Source: JASLDZ01 sp965199975 (GTDB lineage: Bacteria > Pseudomonadota > Alphaproteobacteria > Caulobacterales > Caulobacteraceae). From it: a DNA stretch of 64,000 bases. The stretch covers positions 2,914,001 to 2,978,000 of the forward strand of contig OZ241340.1 in assembly GCA_965199975.1 (NCBI GenBank), given 5' to 3'. Below, piece after piece: positions 1 to 10,027 of this stretch (the first letter of the stretch is position 1; every line of letters begins with the position of its first letter). The translations under genes and the position numbers were made by a program. The notes under the pieces were generated by a model that was given only the letters and a program-made list of their open reading frames with translations, was not told the origin of the DNA and did no database searches.

Positions 1-459
1 GCGATCGGCCTGGTCGCCTCGGCCGCCGCCGTGCAGCCGCCGCCCCTAAGGACCGACCGGGCCTCGGGATGCCGGCTGATGGCGCCCCGCGCCATGCCGG
101 CCGGCGCGACGGCGTGGATCGGGGCGTGCGCCGCCGGCCTCGCGCAGGGCCCGGGCGTGGTGCGCGTCACCCCTGCGCGCGGCCGGGCCCCTGTGCTGTT
201 CTACGGGCTGATGCGCGCGGGGCGGCCCGTGCGCGGGGTGATCGACGCGGGCGAGGACTGGATGATCGGCGATTTCCGCGATGGGGAGCGCGTGGATGTG
301 CGCGACGACCCCGACGCCGGGATCAAGCAGTTCCGCGCCGCCGTGCTGGGCGCCGAGGTGGCGGCGCGGTGGTTTGCGGCGAAGGGCGCCACGGCTTCGG
401 CGGCCTTCTACCGCGCCAAGGCCGTGCAGATCGACCGCACCTCCCCCGGCGGGCACTGA
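1..459 (+). CDS. Hypothetical protein, 5' end outside the window
   Basis: The reading frame is open from the first base, so the true start lies upstream and only the C-terminal ~152 residues are present. I do not recognise the family. The visible part is Ala/Arg/Gly-rich with a short region of ordinary composition near the end (DAGEDWMIGDFRDGERVDV, then a helix-like AEVAARWFAAKG). It converges on the penicillin-binding protein gene, with only about 30 bp between the two stops. Codon use matches the GC-rich neighbours, which favours a real gene, but no domain supports a function. Confidence 0.45.
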   Translation, partial: AIGLVASAAAVQPPPLRTDRASGCRLMAPRAMPAGATAWIGACAAGLAQGPGVVRVTPARGRAPVLFYGLMRAGRPVRGVIDAGEDWMIGDFRDGERVDVRDDPDAGIKQFRAAVLGAEVAARWFAAKGATASAAFYRAKAVQIDRTSPGGH

Positions 460-488
460 GCCCGCCCGACGCGCCCGCCGCGCAGCGA

Positions 489-2486
489 TCAGTTGGGAGG
501 CGGCGCGTCCCTGCGCGCGCCCGGATCGTCGGCGGGGGCGGCGTCGGCGCCGGGGATGGGATCGCCCTCCCCGTCCTCGCCGGTGCGGTTGAGCAGGTCG
601 GCCACCGGATCATCCACGGGCGCGGCGACCGGCGGCGGGTTGGGACCCGCCGGGATCGGCCCCACCGCCAGGCGCGGCAGGGCGGCCGACATGAAGGCTT
701 TCCAGATGTGCGCCGGCGCCCCGCCGCCGGTCACCCTGTGCATGGGCGAGTTGTCGTCGCGCCCGGTCCACACCGCAGTGACGAACCCGCCGGTGAAGCC
801 GATGAACCAGGCGTCGCGGTAGTCTGAGGTGGTGCCGGTCTTGCCGCCCAGGTCGTAACCCGACAGCGCCGCGCCCGCGCCGGTGCCGGGCGGGCGCATC
901 ACCGCGCGCATCATCTGGTCCATGTAGGCGAGCGGCGGGTTGTTGATCACCTGGCGCGGGTCGTCGGGGTGGTGCTGGTAGACCACCGCCCCGTCGGCGG
1001 TGCGGATGCGCTCGATGCCGTAGGCGTGCACCGCCCGGCCGCCGTCGGCGAAGGCGCCGAAGGCCTGGGCCATCTCCAGCGGCGAGACCTCGCTCGTGCC
1101 CAGCGCCATGGCGGGATCGGTGTTGATCGGCGAGGTGATGCCCAACCGCTCGGCGGTGCGGGCCACGTTCGGGCGGCCCACCTCGTCGGCCAGCCGCGCG
1201 GCCACGGTGTTGATCGACTGGCTCAGCGCCGTCTGCAGGGTGATCGGGCCGAGGTAGCGGTTGGTGTAGTTGTGGGGCGTCCAGCCGTCGATGGTCACCG
1301 GCTCGTCGACAACGCCGGTGTTGGGCGTGCGCCCGGCCTCCATGGCGGTGAGGTAGACGAAGGGCTTCCAGGTCGAGCCCGCCTGGCGGCGCGAGGCCAC
1401 CGCGCGGTCGAAGGGGGTGGCGACGTAGTCGGTGCCGCCGATCAGGGCGCGCACCCGGCCCTCGCCGTCCAGCGCCACCAGCGCCGCCTGCTGCACGCCC
1501 TGGCCCTTCGCGGCGGCTACACCCTGGCGCACCGCGGCCTCGGCGGCGGCGTCGATCGGAAGGTCGAGCGTGGTCTCGACGACCAGGTCGCGCTGGTCCT
1601 CCGCCTGTCGCTCGCCGATGATGCGGCGCACCTGGGCGTCCACCCAGTCGACGAAGTACTGGGCGTGCTGGCTGGCCAGCTGCTTGTTGTAGACCAGCGG
1701 CTGCTTGAAGACCGCGTCCTCCTGCTCGCGGGTGATGACGTGGGTGTCCACCATGCGGTCGAGCACGATCTTGGTCCGATCCGCCGCCCGATCGGGGTCG
1801 GCCACGGGGTTGTAGCGGCTGGGCGCGCGCAGCAGGCCCGCCAGCAGCGCCGCCTCGCCGATGGTGAGTTTGCGGGCGGGCTTGGCGAAGTAGCGCTGGC
1901 TCGCCGCCTCGATGCCGTAGGCGCCGGAGCCGAAGCTCACCCGGTTTAGATACAGCGCCAGGATCTGCTTCTTGGAGAAGCGCCACTCCAGCTCGACCGA
2001 GAGGATCAGCTCCTGGATCTTGCGCTTGTAGTTCTGGCTGGGCGTCAGGAACAGGTTGCGCGCCAGCTGCTGGGTGATGGTCGAGCCGCCGCGCAGCGGG
2101 CCGCCGTGGTGGGTGGCGTTGTAGATCAGCGAGCGCACGATGCCGGCGGGGTCGAAACCCATGTGGTGGTAGAAGTTGTGGTCCTCTATGGCGATGAAGG
2201 CGCCCGGCACGTAGGGCGGCAGCGCATCGAGGTCGACCGGCGGCGCATACTGGCTGCCGCGCACCGCCAGGAGCGCGCCCGAGCGGTCGAGGAAGGAGAT
2301 CGAGGGCTGGCGCGCGACGCTGGTCAGCTTGCCGGTGTCGGGCAGCCCCTGGGCGAAGATCAGCACGGTGACCACGCCCGCGATCAGCACCCACACGGCG
2401 GCGACCGCGCCCCAGTAGAGCAGGCTGTTCAGCACGCCCCGGCGGCGGCGCGGGATCGGGCGTCCCCGGGGACGGGCCTCCGACAT
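489..2486 (-). CDS. Bifunctional penicillin-binding protein, class A (PBP1A family)
   Basis: Peptidoglycan synthase of the inner membrane that polymerises lipid II and crosslinks the strands. The 665-residue protein has a basic cytoplasmic tail, one membrane anchor (about 20-45), then a GT51 glycosyltransferase domain with the EDHNFYHHMG motif (catalytic Glu101) and GGSTITQQLARNLFL (133-147). The transpeptidase domain carries all three motifs: STWK (catalytic Ser371), SIN (424-426) and KTGT (549-552). The C-terminal tail is Pro/Asp-rich and probably unstructured. It is shorter than the ~800-850 residues of enteric PBP1A, lacking large insertions, as is usual for alphaproteobacterial paralogues. 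The start is a good fit because the basic tail follows directly. It appears monocistronic. Confidence 0.93.
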   Translation of the reverse strand: MSEARPRGRPIPRRRRGVLNSLLYWGAVAAVWVLIAGVVTVLIFAQGLPDTGKLTSVARQPSISFLDRSGALLAVRGSQYAPPVDLDALPPYVPGAFIAIEDHNFYHHMGFDPAGIVRSLIYNATHHGGPLRGGSTITQQLARNLFLTPSQNYKRKIQELILSVELEWRFSKKQILALYLNRVSFGSGAYGIEAASQRYFAKPARKLTIGEAALLAGLLRAPSRYNPVADPDRAADRTKIVLDRMVDTHVITREQEDAVFKQPLVYNKQLASQHAQYFVDWVDAQVRRIIGERQAEDQRDLVVETTLDLPIDAAAEAAVRQGVAAAKGQGVQQAALVALDGEGRVRALIGGTDYVATPFDRAVASRRQAGSTWKPFVYLTAMEAGRTPNTGVVDEPVTIDGWTPHNYTNRYLGPITLQTALSQSINTVAARLADEVGRPNVARTAERLGITSPINTDPAMALGTSEVSPLEMAQAFGAFADGGRAVHAYGIERIRTADGAVVYQHHPDDPRQVINNPPLAYMDQMMRAVMRPPGTGAGAALSGYDLGGKTGTTSDYRDAWFIGFTGGFVTAVWTGRDDNSPMHRVTGGGAPAHIWKAFMSAALPRLAVGPIPAGPNPPPVAAPVDDPVADLLNRTGEDGEGDPIPGADAAPADDPGARRDAPPPN

Positions 2487-2667
2487 GGGCTATTCAGGGC
2501 TCCAGCGCGCGGGCCGATCCGCGCGGACGACGCAAGCGCATATCACGCCGACGTGATGAGCGCAGTCTGAACGCGCAGGGGCGCGGACCTGGAGGCTGAT
2601 GCTCTCGAAGGGGACCCGCCTCGACGCGAAGGTGCGGGCGAGTAAACCTATGTTAAATATCAACAAA

Positions 2668-2688
2668 GCGCTTTTAAGTGCGCTTTTA
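2668..2688 (+). promoter_or_regulatory. Direct repeat gcgctttta x2 upstream of the ferritin-like gene
   Basis: In the AT-rich stretch before the ferritin-like gene, the 9-mer gcgctttta occurs at 2668-2676 and again at 2680-2688, a 12-bp repeat step that places both copies on about the same face of the helix. The first copy also sits inside a perfect 10-bp palindrome, aaagcgcttt (2665-2674). This resembles an operator, but no regulator can be named from sequence. Confidence 0.3.
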
Positions 2689-2723
2689 CAAGGATAAGTT
2701 GGCGCTAACCAGAAGGGTCGACC

Positions 2724-3692
2724 ATGCACGATCAGCCGCTCATCCAAGCTCTTGAAAGCCGCGCGGAGCGCCGCGCGGGGCGGCGCGACTTCTTCAAGGC
2801 CGCAGGCGGCCTCGCCGTCGGGGCCGCGGCGGCGATGGCGCTGGCCGGTGAGGCCGAGGCGCAGCAGATGACGCCGTCGTCGGATGCGGACATCCTGAAC
2901 TTTGCATTGAACCTCGAGTACCTCGAGGCGAACTTCTACAGCTACATCGTCAACGGCGTGCCCATCGCCACCAACAATCCCACCCTTGTGACCGGCGTAG
3001 GAACGTTCGGCGCAGCCACGGGTGGGCGCCAGCACAGCTTCGACGATCCTGTGGTTCGCGCCTACGCGCAGATCCTCGTGCAGGACGAGCTGCACCACAT
3101 CGCCTTCATCCGCTCGCAACTGGGCGCCGCTGCGATCGCACAGCCGGCGATCGACCTGGGCACCTCGCCCACCAGCGCCTTCTCCATGGCGGCGCAGTCC
3201 GCTGGCGCGGTAGGGGCCGGGCAGTCGTTCGATCCCTACGCCAGCGACGCGAACTTCCTGCTCGCCGCCTACCTGTTCGTCGAGGTGGGCACCTCCGCCT
3301 ACCAGGGCGCAGCCGGGCTGATCAGCAACAAGACCTACTTGGACGCAGCCGCGGGCATCCTGGCGGTCGAAGCAGGCCACGCGGCCATCGCCAACACGCT
3401 GATCTACAGCAAGGGCATCACCATGCCAGCCCAGTTCCCCACCATCATAGCCGACGCCGGTAAGATCTCGGATGCGCGCGACAGCCTCGACGGGCCGACC
3501 GACGACGACCAGCCCCTCGTCCTGAACGGCCAGGCGAACCTCGTCCCAACGGACGCGAACAGCCTCACCTACCCCCGCACGAGCGCGCAGGTGCTGAACG
3601 AGGTGTTTCTGAACAAACAGTCGGTGATGAAGGGCGGCTTTTTCCCGAACGGCGTCAACGGCACGGTCAACACCAGCGGCGCCAACGGATAG
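2724..3692 (+). CDS. Ferritin-like domain protein with Tat signal
   Basis: Probable exported ferritin-like (Ferritin_2-type) four-helix protein. The N-terminus has a twin-arginine signal (RRDFFKAAGG, Arg20-Arg21) followed by an Ala-rich hydrophobic stretch and an AEAQQ cleavage region near residue 47. The mature part starts with a helix containing EYLEANFYSY (Glu65, Glu68), and further acidic/His helices follow: DELHHIAFIRSQLG, FVEVGTSAYQG and AVEAGHAAI. These match the spacing of metal-binding Glu/His helices in this family. The substrate and physiological role of the family are poorly known; metal storage or oxidative-stress protection is an inference. It is preceded by an unusually AT-rich intergenic region with repeated elements and appears to be a single-gene unit. 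Confidence 0.8.
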   Translation: MHDQPLIQALESRAERRAGRRDFFKAAGGLAVGAAAAMALAGEAEAQQMTPSSDADILNFALNLEYLEANFYSYIVNGVPIATNNPTLVTGVGTFGAATGGRQHSFDDPVVRAYAQILVQDELHHIAFIRSQLGAAAIAQPAIDLGTSPTSAFSMAAQSAGAVGAGQSFDPYASDANFLLAAYLFVEVGTSAYQGAAGLISNKTYLDAAAGILAVEAGHAAIANTLIYSKGITMPAQFPTIIADAGKISDARDSLDGPTDDDQPLVLNGQANLVPTDANSLTYPRTSAQVLNEVFLNKQSVMKGGFFPNGVNGTVNTSGANG

Positions 3693-3758
3693 CACAGGCC
3701 GTTCTCCAACGTCCCCGTCGCCCTTTCCCGGGCGGCGGCGGCGAGGGATAAGGCCGCC

Positions 3759-4487
3759 ATGTCCCGACCCTCAGGCCGCGCCGCCGATGCGCTTCGTTCC
3801 GTCACGCTCGAGACGGGGGTGAACCGCTATGCGGAAGGCTCCTGCCTCGTCAGCTTCGGCCACACGCGCGTGCTATGCACCGCCAGCCTGGAGGACGGCG
3901 TGCCCTCCTTTTTACGCGGCAAGGGGCAGGGGTGGGTCACGGCCGAGTACGGCATGCTGCCGCGCGCCACCCACACCCGCGGCCGGCGCGAGGCCGCCCA
4001 GGGCAAGCAGAGCGGGCGCACCCAGGAGATCCAGCGGCTGATCGGGCGCTCGCTGCGCGCGGTGGTCGACCTGCAGGCGCTGGGCGAGCGGCAGATCACG
4101 CTCGACTGCGACGTGGTGCAGGCCGACGGGGGCACGCGCACCGCCGCCGTCACCGGCGCGTGGACGGCGCTGGCCATCTGCTGCCGCTGGCTGCAGGCCG
4201 AGGGCGTGCTGAAGCGCGACCCGATCCGCGACCAGGTGGCCGCCGTCTCCTGCGGGGTGCACGGCGACCAGCCCGTGCTCGACCTCGACTATGAGGAGGA
4301 CTCCGCGGCCGAGGCCGACAGCAACTTCGTGCTGACCGGCGCGGGCGACATCGTCGAGATCCAGGCCACCGGCGAGAAGCGCGGCTTCACGCGCGACGAG
4401 TTCGAGGCGCTGTTCAGCCTCGCGCGCAAGGGCATCGGCGAACTGCAGGCGATGCAGCGCGTCGCCGTCGAGGCCGCGCGCCGGTAG
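3759..4487 (+). CDS. rph: Ribonuclease PH
   Basis: Phosphorolytic 3'-5' exoribonuclease that trims tRNA 3' ends. The 242-residue length is normal. Family blocks are clear: an N-terminal RPSGRAADALR, TRVLCTASLEDGVP, GWVTAEYGMLPRATHTR, the phosphate-binding GRTQEIQRLIGRSLR, the conserved LDCDVVQADGGTRTAAVTG, and a C-terminal ATGEKRGFTRDEF. The start at 3759 places this RPSGR segment at residue 3 as in other RNase PH proteins. Often this gene is followed by rdgB; here a convergent gene lies only 10 bp beyond its stop, so it is apparently alone. Confidence 0.96.
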   Translation: MSRPSGRAADALRSVTLETGVNRYAEGSCLVSFGHTRVLCTASLEDGVPSFLRGKGQGWVTAEYGMLPRATHTRGRREAAQGKQSGRTQEIQRLIGRSLRAVVDLQALGERQITLDCDVVQADGGTRTAAVTGAWTALAICCRWLQAEGVLKRDPIRDQVAAVSCGVHGDQPVLDLDYEEDSAAEADSNFVLTGAGDIVEIQATGEKRGFTRDEFEALFSLARKGIGELQAMQRVAVEAARR

Positions 4488-4497
4488 GCGCGAGCGC

Positions 4498-5460
4498 TTA
4501 CTCCACCGCGCCCTGCTGCAGCCGTGCGGCGTTGACCGCCGCCTTGGCCGCCGTGGGATTGGCGGTCAGCGTGGCGCGGGCGGGCTCGGGCGTCTCCGGG
4601 GCGGAGAGGTCGGCGGTGGGGCCGAAGAACTGCGGCGGGATGGGCGCGGGGTCGGGGGCGTGGCCGTAGGCGGTGTGCACCGAATAGTACTTGGCCGTGC
4701 TCCGCGGCATGGGTGCGGCCGACGCCGTGCGCACGGGCGCGGCTCCTGTGGGTGGTGGCGCATAGCCCGTGAGCGGCGCGGTGGATGGCGGGGCGGACGG
4801 CGTGCCGGGGGCGAGCGAGGCGCCAACGCCCGCATGCACCGTCGGGTCGGGCGCCGCGGCGGCGTCCGGCCAGCGTTCGTACCAGGGGGTCTGCGGCGGC
4901 CCCAGCGCGGCCGCGCCCTGCAGCGCGGCGCGGGCGACGACCGGCGCCGGCGGCGCGACCGGCGACTGGGCGATCAGCCCTGGCGGGGCGATGAAGGTCG
5001 GCCGCGGCGCCGGGCCCACGCCCGCGGTGGGCGAGGGCGCGACGGCGGGGGTCAGGACCGACGCGACAGGCGCGCCCGCGGTCCAGCGGGTGCGCGGCGT
5101 CCACGCGGTCGCGCGCGGCGCGGCCGTGGAGGGAGCCACGGGAGGGGTGAAGGACCGCGTCGGGCGGACCGCGGGCGCCGGGCGCAAGGTCGTGGCGGCC
5201 ACGGGCGCCGAGGCGCGCAGCACGCTCGCCTGTTCGGCGACGCCCTTGCCCGGCCAGCTCAGCATCCGCAGCCGCGGCGCGGCGGCCTGGACGCGCTGTG
5301 CAGGCGTGGGGGCGGCGAGTTCTGCGCGCAGGGCCGGCGTGCGCACGGGCTGGCGCATGGGAAGCTGTGCTGCGGGGGGGGCGTAGCCGTAGCGGTCCGG
5401 CGTCTGGGCGGCGGCCGGCGAAGCGGCGGCCGCGAGGAGGAGTACGAAAGCGCGGCGCAT
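4498..5460 (-). CDS. Secreted Pro/Ala-rich protein of unknown function
   Basis: I do not recognise a family. The 320-residue product begins with a clear signal peptide (MRRAFVLLLAAAASPAAAQ, cleavage likely after AAA near residue 18). The rest is very low complexity, dominated by Pro, Ala, Thr and Arg, with many PTP/APAP-like segments and few hydrophobic core residues, so it is probably disordered in the periplasm or cell wall. The C-terminal quarter is more ordinary (AKYYSVHTAYGHAPDPAPIPPQFFG). Composition alone can generate long open frames in DNA this GC-rich, but the signal peptide at the exact start argues for a gene. Confidence 0.6.
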   Translation of the reverse strand: MRRAFVLLLAAAASPAAAQTPDRYGYAPPAAQLPMRQPVRTPALRAELAAPTPAQRVQAAAPRLRMLSWPGKGVAEQASVLRASAPVAATTLRPAPAVRPTRSFTPPVAPSTAAPRATAWTPRTRWTAGAPVASVLTPAVAPSPTAGVGPAPRPTFIAPPGLIAQSPVAPPAPVVARAALQGAAALGPPQTPWYERWPDAAAAPDPTVHAGVGASLAPGTPSAPPSTAPLTGYAPPPTGAAPVRTASAAPMPRSTAKYYSVHTAYGHAPDPAPIPPQFFGPTADLSAPETPEPARATLTANPTAAKAAVNAARLQQGAVE

Positions 5461-5539
5461 GGCGAGCGCCCTCCGGCGGCGCAGATGGACTCTCGGCGCG
5501 CAAGGATGCCCACACGTCGTTAACCGGCGATTGACGCGC

Positions 5540-7357
<1,818 letters not shown>

Positions 7358-7473
7358 GGCGGCGTATGTAGGGGGCGGGAGCGGCTGCGTCTCGCCCACG
7401 ACGGCTGCGAGGCGAGGCGCCATCTTTCCGTAAGGTGTCGCAGGCAGCTTACCGCGAGTTCCGGAGTCGCCCG

Positions 7474-7698
7474 ATGATCCGTCCCGCCGCTCTGGCCGCC
7501 CTTCTGGCCGCCGTCCTGGCCGCGCCGCTCGTCAGCGGCTGCGTGGCGACCGCTGTGGCAGGCGCGGCGGTGACCGTCGCCTCGGTGGGCGTGAAGACAG
7601 GCGCCAAGGTGGTGGGGACCGGCGTGGGCCTCGCCGCCGACGGTGTGGGCGCGGCGGGTCGCGCCGTCACCGGCGGGAGACGTCACGCCGGCGGCTGA
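7474..7698 (+). CDS. Small predicted lipoprotein
   Basis: A 74-residue product with a lipoprotein signal peptide: MIRPAALAALLAAVLAAPL followed by lipobox VSGC, so lipidation is expected at Cys23. The mature part is Gly/Ala/Val-rich (VATAVAGAAVTVASVGVKTG), a pattern seen in small envelope proteins of many proteobacteria. The ATG at 7474 has a GGAG motif about 8 bases upstream, which favours it over a GTG 39 bases earlier. No function is known. It lies between the divergent uup gene and a small acidic protein on the same strand. Confidence 0.7.
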   Translation: MIRPAALAALLAAVLAAPLVSGCVATAVAGAAVTVASVGVKTGAKVVGTGVGLAADGVGAAGRAVTGGRRHAGG

Positions 7699-7704
7699 GC
7701 CGTA

Positions 7705-7730
7705 GGAACGGCCGTACGCGCGGCGGGGTT
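7705..7730 (+). promoter_or_regulatory. Candidate EcfG (general stress) promoter
   Basis: GGAAC at 7705-7709, a 17-bp spacer, then GGTT at 7727-7730, 33 bp before the GTG start at 7764. Alphaproteobacterial EcfG/SigT-type sigma factors recognise GGAAC-N16/17-(C)GTT. The -35 is perfect and the -10 differs in its first base. A second copy of the same arrangement precedes the small protein gene at 19687. Confidence 0.4.
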
Positions 7731-7763
7731 GGCGTTCTCCCTCCCTCAGCCGCGAGAACTCCC

Positions 7764-8003
7764 GTGAGCACCAACAAGCACCCCGCCTCCGGCCACGAGC
7801 CCGATCCGCTCCCCGCCGACGACCTCGCCACCAACCCCGGCATAGGCGAGAGCCGCGGCGTCACCCGCGCGGGCGGCCTCACCGGCGAGCGGGAAGACCC
7901 CGCCGACATCGAGGGCGACAACACGGTGGAGGGCGATGTCGACCAGGACGTGGACCGCACCGGCGCCATCAGCCCAGACCACCGGGGCCGCACCAATAAG
8001 TAG
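7764..8003 (+). CDS. Small acidic hydrophilic protein
   Basis: A 79-residue protein starting at GTG, with no signal peptide or membrane segment. It is rich in Asp, Glu, Pro and Gly (DPLPADDLATNPGIGESRG, then EREDPADIEGDNTVEGDVDQD) and probably disordered. It resembles the short hydrophilic stress-associated proteins common in Caulobacterales, a comparison made from memory of composition rather than a domain. A candidate EcfG promoter lies upstream. It converges on cfa, with stops 5 bp apart. Confidence 0.6.
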   Translation: MSTNKHPASGHEPDPLPADDLATNPGIGESRGVTRAGGLTGEREDPADIEGDNTVEGDVDQDVDRTGAISPDHRGRTNK

Positions 8004-8008
8004 GCGCG

Positions 8009-9250
8009 CTACTGCGCGGCGATGGAGAGCGCCCGCAGGCGCGGCGGGGCCTCCACCGCCTCCGGCGCGTCGGCCATGTAGGCGCGGGTGAGCGGCAGGG
8101 CATCGACGCGCTTGGTCAGCTGCACCTGCCAGACCATGTGGCCGCCCTCGCGGAAGGAGACCTCGCTGACCGCCATGTAGAACTCGAACATGCGCGCCAG
8201 CCGCTCGTCGTAGAGCTCCACGATCTCGGCGCGATTGGCGGCGAAGCGGGCGCGCCAGTGGTGTACCGTCTCGGCGTAGTGCAGGCGCAGCACCTCCAAG
8301 TCGGTGATCCACAGGCCCGCGCGCTCGATCGCCGGCAGCACCTCGGAAAGCGCCGGGATGTAGCCGCCCGGAAAAATGTAGCGGTGGATCCAGGGGTTGG
8401 TGACGCTGGGCTCGTCCTTGCGACCGATGGCGTGGATCAGCGCCACGCCGTCGTCGGTGAGGAGCTCGGCCACGCGGTCGAAGTAGGCCTGGTAGTTGGG
8501 CCGCCCCACGTGCTCGAACATGCCGACAGAAACGATGCGGTCGAACGGGCCGGTCACGTCGCGATAGTCGATCAGGTCGAACCTGGCCCGGTCCATCAGG
8601 CCCATCGACTGGGCGCGGGCGCGGGCGGTGGCGAGTTGCTCGGTGGATAGGGTGACGCCCTGCACCTGCGCGCCCCACTCGGCCGCAAGCGTCAACGCCA
8701 TGCCGCCCCAGCCGCAACCGATGTCGAGCACGCGGTCGCCGGGGCGCAGGGCGAGCTTGGCGGCGATGTGCGCCTTCTTGGCGGCCTGGGCGGCCTCCAG
8801 CGTCATGCCCGGGCGCTCGAAATAGGCGCAGGAGTACTGCAGGTCGTCGTCGAGGAAGCGGCTGTAGAGGTCGAGCGCCAGGTCGTAGTGCACCGCCACG
8901 TGGTGACGCGACGCCTTGCGGTCGTTCAGCTGCTGCAGCCGCCGCTGGGCGGCGTAGAGCATGCGCCGCCAGGCGGGGAAGCGGTTGTGCAGCGGGTCGA
9001 ACTGGAAGTTGCGGCCGACGAGCGCGAGAAGCTCGTAGATGTCGCCGCGATGCAGGCGCAGCGACCCGTCCATGTACGCCTCGCCGAAGCGGAGCTCGGG
9101 ATGCACGGCGATTCGGGCCGCCGCCCCAGGAGCGAGCTCGGCCACGATCTCCGGCCCCTGACCGTCACCGAAGCGGAGAGTGCGGGCGCCCTCGATCACG
9201 GTGAGGTTGCCGACGCGGAAATATCGCGGCGCCAGCCACTCCAGGATCAT
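8009..9250 (-). CDS. cfa: Cyclopropane-fatty-acyl-phospholipid synthase
   Basis: Converts cis double bonds of membrane phospholipid acyl chains to cyclopropane rings using S-adenosylmethionine. The 413-residue protein has an N-terminal lipid-interacting domain (RFGEAYMDGSLRLHRGDIYELL), the block SRHHVAVHYDLALDLYSRFL, the conserved QYSCAYF with Cys141, and the SAM-binding motif VLDIGCGWGG (174-183). The active-site region FEHVGRPNYQAYF and the C-terminal HYAETVHHWRARF are also typical. ATG at 9250 is preferred over one 30 bases upstream because the protein then begins at the usual point. This enzyme is normally a stationary-phase membrane-hardening factor. Confidence 0.93.
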   Translation of the reverse strand: MILEWLAPRYFRVGNLTVIEGARTLRFGDGQGPEIVAELAPGAAARIAVHPELRFGEAYMDGSLRLHRGDIYELLALVGRNFQFDPLHNRFPAWRRMLYAAQRRLQQLNDRKASRHHVAVHYDLALDLYSRFLDDDLQYSCAYFERPGMTLEAAQAAKKAHIAAKLALRPGDRVLDIGCGWGGMALTLAAEWGAQVQGVTLSTEQLATARARAQSMGLMDRARFDLIDYRDVTGPFDRIVSVGMFEHVGRPNYQAYFDRVAELLTDDGVALIHAIGRKDEPSVTNPWIHRYIFPGGYIPALSEVLPAIERAGLWITDLEVLRLHYAETVHHWRARFAANRAEIVELYDERLARMFEFYMAVSEVSFREGGHMVWQVQLTKRVDALPLTRAYMADAPEAVEAPPRLRALSIAAQ

Positions 9251-9320
9251 GCACGCCCCCGCGGAACCCCGTTCCCGCAAGGCGCATAGCGCGATGCGGG
9301 AACGGCGTCACGATCCTGCG

Positions 9321-9974
9321 CTAGGCGTCGACCTCGAGGCCCGCGGGGCAGTCGACGCCTGTGCCGCCGATGCCGCAGTAGCCGCCCGGGTTCTTGGCCA
9401 GGTACTGCTGGTGGTAGCCCTCGGCGAAATAGAACTCGCCCGCCGGCTTGATCTCGGTGGAGATCGCCCCGAAGCCGCGCTTCGACAACGCCTCCTGGTA
9501 GGTGCGCCTGGAGGCTTCCGCGGCGCGTAGCTGCACGTCGGAATGCGTGTAGATCGCCGAGCGGTACTGGGTGCCCTTGTCGTTGCCCTGGCGCATGCCC
9601 TGGGTGGGGTCGTGCCCTTCCCAAAATGTCTTGAGGAGCTGGTCGTAGGTGACGACCTTGGGGTCGAACACCACGAGCACGGTCTCGTTCTGACCGGTGC
9701 GGCCGGAGCAGACCTCCTCATAGCTAGGGTTTGGGGTGTAGCCGCCCGAGTAGCCCACCGCGGTGACGTAGACGCCCGGGACCTGCCAGAAGATGCGCTC
9801 GACCCCCCAGAAGCAACCCATGCCGAACTCGGCCACCTCTAAGCCCTCCGGATAGGGGCCCTTCAGCGCCTTCCCGTTCACGTGATGGGTGGCGGAGGTG
9901 GGAATGGCTTCGGTGCGACCCGGCAGAGCGTCGGCCTGGGCAGGCAGTTCGGCGGTTTTCTTGAAGAACATCAA
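9321..9974 (-). CDS. msrA: Peptide-methionine (S)-S-oxide reductase MsrA
   Basis: Reduces methionine-S-sulfoxide in proteins at the expense of thioredoxin. The catalytic motif GCFWGVE places the nucleophile at Cys54, and further family blocks follow: VTAVGYSGGYTPNPSYEEVCSG, FWEGHDPTQGMRQGND, QYRSAIYTHS and the substrate-binding FYFAEGYHQQYLAKNPGGYC. Two C-terminal cysteines (GYCGIGG and VDCPAG) supply resolving residues. Length 217 is close to the E. coli enzyme. A strong ribosome binding site (GGAG about 8 bases before ATG) supports the start. The gene sits between uvrC and cfa on the same strand with 50-70 bp gaps. Confidence 0.95.
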   Translation of the reverse strand: MMFFKKTAELPAQADALPGRTEAIPTSATHHVNGKALKGPYPEGLEVAEFGMGCFWGVERIFWQVPGVYVTAVGYSGGYTPNPSYEEVCSGRTGQNETVLVVFDPKVVTYDQLLKTFWEGHDPTQGMRQGNDKGTQYRSAIYTHSDVQLRAAEASRRTYQEALSKRGFGAISTEIKPAGEFYFAEGYHQQYLAKNPGGYCGIGGTGVDCPAGLEVDA

Positions 9975-10027
9975 CGTATCTCCTCTGACCGCGGATATGG
10001 GGATCGGGCGCAGCTCCCGCTACGGCG

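Noticed and set aside
9271..9303. Hairpin gttcccgca / tgcgggaac between msrA and cfa as a terminator
   Set aside because: A 9-bp stem is present but there is no T-run on either side, and loop is long (15 bases); not enough to call.
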